From the NCBI RefSeq assembly GCF_014647435.1, contig NZ_BMPE01000012.1, positions 1-64,000 on the forward strand: a stretch of 64,000 nucleotides of DNA, written 5' to 3'. Under the pieces are notes generated by a model that ran no database searches, had not been told where the DNA came from, and worked only from the letters and a program-made list of their open reading frames with translations. Each line of letters begins with the position of its first letter. Position 1 is the stretch's first letter. This DNA is from Deinococcus radiotolerans. GTDB taxonomy: Bacteria > Deinococcota > Deinococci > Deinococcales > Deinococcaceae. Shown here piece by piece: positions 60,991 to 64,000 of the stretch. Both the position numbers and the translations under genes were made by a program.

Positions 60991-61609
60991 GGCGGGGGTC
61001 GGTGCGCGCGTGAGGTGACGTCCGGGCGTTCGCGCGAGGTGGGTGAAGGCGCGGTGTTGCAGGTGAAGGGTGGGTGCCTCACGAAAGTCATCTAGACAGG
61101 TTGGGCGTAAAAACCTGAAAATGCCCCCTTGGCAATTGCCAGGCCAGGCACCCATGTGACCTCACCCTTTGACAAGTCGCCAACCTCATGAAAGCCCCCA
61201 ACCCTTACGCTACGGAGGGGCATTTTACGGCGTTTTTCCCGATGAAAAAATTGCAAAACTCCTACAGTCCTAGGCAGGATTTCCCCACAAAAGGCCCTTT
61301 TACGCCGTCCTTTTTGCCCCTTTTTCCCCCGCCTGGACAGCGTTGCGGGCGCTTCAGGCCGCGGCGGTCCTCATCTTTCCATATCCCGGGTCGTATGGTG
61401 GCCCTGCATACTGTATGGATTTTTCGGGCTGGCCGGACCCCTGCGGGGCCACGACCAGCCGTCAGGGGCGGCGCGTGCCGTGCGGTCGACGGCGGGCGGG
61501 CCGCGTGTCGTGACGTCGGGTGGGGGCGGTGATGCAGCGCCGTGGACCTGACTGGCGTCACGGCGGCGGGCCACGTCGGGTGTGGTCGCTGGTGGACGGC
61601 GGGGGTGAT
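60991..61609. other. Gene-free region with AT-rich patches
   Basis: It includes the perfect palindrome TGGCAATTGCCA (about 61132-61143). Two related blocks, GCATTTTACGGCGTTTTTC (about 61210) and CCTTTTACGCCGTCCTTTTT (about 61297), also occur. A short plus-strand frame at 61188-61532 is not convincing. A first copy of GGACCCCTGCGGGGCCACG lies at 61435-61453. Confidence 0.4.
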
Positions 61610-61649
61610 CGGGGTGAGGCGGACCCCTGCGGGGCCACGCTCACCCGGA
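61610..61649. repeat. 40-bp direct repeat, copy 1
   Basis: A perfect 40-bp repeat shared with 61832-61871. It contains its own hairpin: outer CGGGGTGAG/CTCACCCGG and inner ACCCC-TGC-GGGG. A 19-bp core also occurs at 61435. Confidence 0.8.
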
Positions 61650-61831
61650 GGTGCAGCGCGGTGCGCCCTGGGGTCACGGCCGGTGTGGCGGTCGGCCCGC
61701 CTGCCGCTTTGGCGTTCGCCGCCGATCGGAGTTCGACGAATGGCGGGGCACGCGTCGCCTCCCGTCAGGCCCTGACGCCCCGGCGAAAGGTGACGTCACC
61801 CTCATCACCAGATGTCACCGGCAGGTCCGGT

Positions 61832-61871
61832 CGGGGTGAGGCGGACCCCTGCGGGGCCACGCTCACCCGGA
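61832..61871. repeat. 40-bp direct repeat, copy 2
   Basis: Identical to copy 1, 222 bp away. The DNA between the copies has no supported gene. Confidence 0.8.
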
Positions 61872-61935
61872 AGTGACGGGCGCACCCTCTGCGTTCGCGT
61901 GACCTGACACCCGGCGCTTCTCGTACACGGCCCAC

Positions 61936-62150
61936 CCGGGCCAGTGTCTTCCGTGTGCCGTTCGCCTGACCTGCCTGCGTGATCGTCCACCCGGCGTGCT
62001 CGTGTGCCGTTCTCCTGGCGTACCTGTGTGCCCTTCACCCGGCCCGGTGCCTTGCGTGTGCCGTCCACCTGACCTGCCCATGTGCCGTTCACCTGGCCCG
62101 GTGTCTTGCGTGTGCTGTTCACCCAGCTTGCCTGTGCGCCCCCTGCGGCG
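61936..62150. repeat. Degenerate 24-30 bp minisatellite
   Basis: About seven imperfect units of form GTGTGCCGTTCACCTGRCC with variable ends. On the minus strand one frame reads repeated peptides such as GERHTQGTGPGE, but the unit length varies and other frames are equally open, so coding is doubtful. Confidence 0.55.
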
Positions 62151-62287
62151 GGTCGTCACGGGCCGGTCGTCCCTGCCGGTCGGGTGAGGTGGGCCGGGTC
62201 TGCGTGACCAGGTGACGCGGCGCTGATGCAGGGTCAGGCGCGCGCCAGGGTTCCTGACGGAACCGCGGCGCGCGGTGGCGGGCGGGC

Positions 62288-62632
62288 ATGTCCCACCCAC
62301 CTGTCCTGATCAAACGCAACGGCGCCTGGCGGGAGGCAGGCGAAGCTGTCCCGCACTCGAGAGCTGACGGGTGGAACCTGAAGTTCCCCGGTGGCCTGCC
62401 GGGGCACGTGACGAGCCTGCTGGTGATGACCGCCGGGACGTACGCACCGAACACGAAACTCCGGGTGCTGGTCACCCGCCCCCGGCGGGATGGCGGCACG
62501 GACTGGTACGACGTGGGGGAGGCGTGGGTGTCGAAGCACGGCAAGGCGTTGGTGATCACCATCACGACGCAACTCCCGGCCGGTGAAGCGAAGCTGGTCA
62601 TCCTCCCCTACCGCACCCGGGCGACCGCATGA
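62288..62632 (+). CDS. Unknown plasmid protein
   Basis: A 114-residue mixed alpha/beta protein (MSHPPVLIKRNGAWREAGE; LLVMTAGTYAPNTKLRVLVTRPRRDGGTDWYDVGEAWVSKHGKALVITITTQLPAGEAKLVILPY). The repeating strand pattern suggests a small beta-barrel. No family was recognised. Its TGA overlaps the ATG of the next gene (ATGA), so both belong to one operon. Confidence 0.6.
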   Translation: MSHPPVLIKRNGAWREAGEAVPHSRADGWNLKFPGGLPGHVTSLLVMTAGTYAPNTKLRVLVTRPRRDGGTDWYDVGEAWVSKHGKALVITITTQLPAGEAKLVILPYRTRATA

Positions 62633-63204
62633 CCCCGAACAGCAAGACGACCCACCTCAACCTGCCGCGGGCACCTTTCGGCGCGCGGACTGTTCCGGGT
62701 GGCGGGGCATTGACCTGCGCAGGTGCCGCGCCTGCCTCCTCGACATCCGGCGCGCGCGAGCGGCCACCTGCTCGTGCGGTCGTGGCGCCGGGTGCGGTGG
62801 ACGTCCCATCGACTGCGGTGATGGACGTCCCATCGACTGCGGCGCCGGGTGCAGTGGACGTCCCGTCGACCGCGGCGGTGAACGTGACCCTGCTGACCTC
62901 ACGTGGCGGGTACCGCCCCCTGGGGTTGGGGTGGGCGCGGCCGTTCGGGTTCCGGGTGCACTGCTGGGACCGGCCGGGGGTGGGGCGCGTGGGCGTGTTC
63001 CTGCCGGCGGGCGTGTCGGGTCACCTGCCGGTCCGGGTGCAGCTGCGCGGTGAGCTGGGCCGGCTGGGCTCGGGGGTGCTGGTCCCTGGGCTGCGGGCGG
63101 TGGTGCTGACGTTCGAGGCGTTCCCCGCCAGCGGGTGGTTCGACGTGGTGATCCCGGACGGGGTGCCACTGCGGATGATCACCGCGCGGCCAGCCCGGAC
63201 CTGA
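62629..63204 (+). CDS. Unknown plasmid protein with VDVPSTA repeats
   Basis: A 191-residue protein, co-translated with the preceding gene. The first third is low-complexity. Residues 55-85 contain three copies of a DVPSTA motif (AVDVPSTAVMDVPSTAA, then GAVDVPSTAAV), made by a short tandem DNA repeat. The last 100 residues are beta-rich (GFRVHCWDRPGVGRVGVFLPAG; PVRVQLRGELGRLG; WFDVVIPDGVPLRM). An overlapping frame at 62583-63053 has a Cys-rich reading and is less likely. No function was recognised. Confidence 0.5.
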   Translation: MTPNSKTTHLNLPRAPFGARTVPGGGALTCAGAAPASSTSGARERPPARAVVAPGAVDVPSTAVMDVPSTAAPGAVDVPSTAAVNVTLLTSRGGYRPLGLGWARPFGFRVHCWDRPGVGRVGVFLPAGVSGHLPVRVQLRGELGRLGSGVLVPGLRAVVLTFEAFPASGWFDVVIPDGVPLRMITARPART

Positions 63205-63216
63205 GTGAACAGCGCG

Positions 63217-63416
63217 GGGTGACACCGGCCCCCACGAGGGGGGCGCGGGTCACCAGGACCGGAAGGCAAGAACCCCAGCAGAGGTTCACGCCGACCGGAC
63301 GAAGCAGGCCCGAGCCGCCAGGTGTACATCACCAGGTCAAGGGCACAGGGTGACTCCGGCCCCCTCCGGGGGCGCGGGTCACCAGGAACGGACGGCAAGA
63401 ACCCCAGCGAAGGTTC
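63217..63416 (+). repeat. Duplicated hairpin leader before the last gene
   Basis: Two copies of a roughly 70-bp block, 63217-63287 and 63348-63416. Each has a GTGAC...CCGGCCCCC / GGGGGCGCGGGTCAC hairpin followed by the conserved GGCAAGAACCCCAGC and AGGTTC, where GAACC and GGTTC can pair as a second stem. They lie 70-270 bases upstream of the ATG at 63484. Confidence 0.7.
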
Positions 63417-63483
63417 GCAGGGCTGAACCCCGGACGACCGGGCAGGCCCAGGGCACACACACGCGCCCAGCAAGGAGCTCATC

Positions 63484-63993
63484 ATGACGACAATTGCCCC
63501 CCAGACCACCAGCACCACCGCCGCCCTCAGCGCTGCCGCCAACAAGCCCCACGGGGTCGCCGTCTCCCGCCGCTACGGTGAAGCCGACGCTGCTGGTCAC
63601 CGCAAGTCCGCCAACACCAACATCGGCGGCGCGTGGTCCTTCAAGGACGGCAAGGTCGGCATGAACGTCCGTCTGTCCGCCATCCCCATGCTCGGCGTGG
63701 ACAGCAGCCTGATGATCTTCGCCGGTGGCAAGGGGGAGACCTTCACCATCACCGAACCGCGCCTCGTCGCCTTCCAGGTGGTGGAGTTCACCACCCGGGA
63801 CAGCGAGAAGAAGAAGCGCTGGACGATCATCGGCAGCGCCTTCCGCAGCAAGAACGGCGGCGCGTACCGCCTCGCGGTCGACGCCATCCCCACGGACCTG
63901 AACATCGTCCTGCTGCCCCCCAAGGACAAGAACGCCACCGAGGTCGTCGGCACGTCCGTCGATACGCCCGTGGATGCGGTGGCCCCCTTCTAA
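63484..63993 (+). CDS. Unknown soluble plasmid protein
   Basis: A 169-residue protein with a strong ribosome site (AAGGAG, 8 nt before the ATG). The N-terminal 45 residues are Ala/Thr-rich and probably disordered. The core is beta-rich: GGAWSFKDGKVGMNVRLSAIP, then LMIFAGGKGETFTITEPRLVAFQV, WTIIGSAFRSKNGGAYRLAVDAIPTDLNIVLLPPKDK. The end resembles the small FxxKDGxGxxxxLDAxP domains of plasmid and conjugation regions, but the function is unknown. The clean signals and codon use suggest good expression. Confidence 0.7.
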   Translation: MTTIAPQTTSTTAALSAAANKPHGVAVSRRYGEADAAGHRKSANTNIGGAWSFKDGKVGMNVRLSAIPMLGVDSSLMIFAGGKGETFTITEPRLVAFQVVEFTTRDSEKKKRWTIIGSAFRSKNGGAYRLAVDAIPTDLNIVLLPPKDKNATEVVGTSVDTPVDAVAPF

Positions 63994-64000
63994 ACCTGCC

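Noticed and set aside
1..64000. tRNA or rRNA genes
   Set aside because: No stretch with tRNA arms or conserved rRNA segments was recognised by eye; a covariance-model scan could overturn this.

Overview
This window looks like part of a plasmid or megaplasmid of a Deinococcus-type bacterium. It is GC-rich. It carries a RepA-type initiator (53344-54735) beside an iteron array (54858-55132). Many genes start 6-7 nt downstream of a TANNNT box with no leader, the leaderless style described for Deinococcus. Species and replicon are inferred, not shown.

Layout. 1-5.8 kb: gene end, tyrosine integrase, a broken MazEF-like toxin-antitoxin pair, an SDR oxidoreductase divergent from an XRE regulator, and a small membrane protein/HTH pair. 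5.2-8.1 kb: a DHFR-fold reductase and a TetR regulator divergent across one 35-bp palindrome, then a small MarR operon. 8.1-14.1 kb: three paralogous lipoproteins, one truncated. 14.6-18.4 kb: a decayed transposase and two recombinase-like proteins lacking catalytic residues. 18.7-19.9 kb: a lipoprotein and the first of three single-gene cassettes with about 23-bp inverted ends. 20-30.6 kb: a DUF945 protein, then a divergent trio of DUF2325 protein, a 1301-residue coiled-coil protein and a SNF2 helicase, a candidate undescribed defence or DNA-processing module. 30.7-39.9 kb: a toxin/immunity island with a Tde-like DNase end and Tdi-like immunity protein, a lipase and lipoprotein partner, an orphan lipase tail, two more inverted-end cassettes and a four-gene immunity array. 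40-43 kb: small secreted or unknown proteins.

43.3-53.0 kb is one long minus-strand operon: ROK regulator, argininosuccinate-lyase-like enzyme, secreted PIG-L deacetylase, ABC importer (binding protein and two permeases), cytosolic PIG-L deacetylase and PfkB kinase. Most junctions overlap. It reads as capture, deacetylation, uptake and intracellular processing of an acylated amino-sugar-like compound, with the substrate unknown.

53-64 kb is the plasmid backbone: initiator, iterons in two families, a DUF2384-like protein, a SpoIIIAA-like ATPase, a coiled-coil DNA-binding candidate and a SUKH protein. A long stretch without a convincing gene (59.6-62.3 kb) holds a 133-bp tandem repeat array and repeated hairpins. 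Three unknown plasmid genes follow, the last behind a duplicated structured leader.
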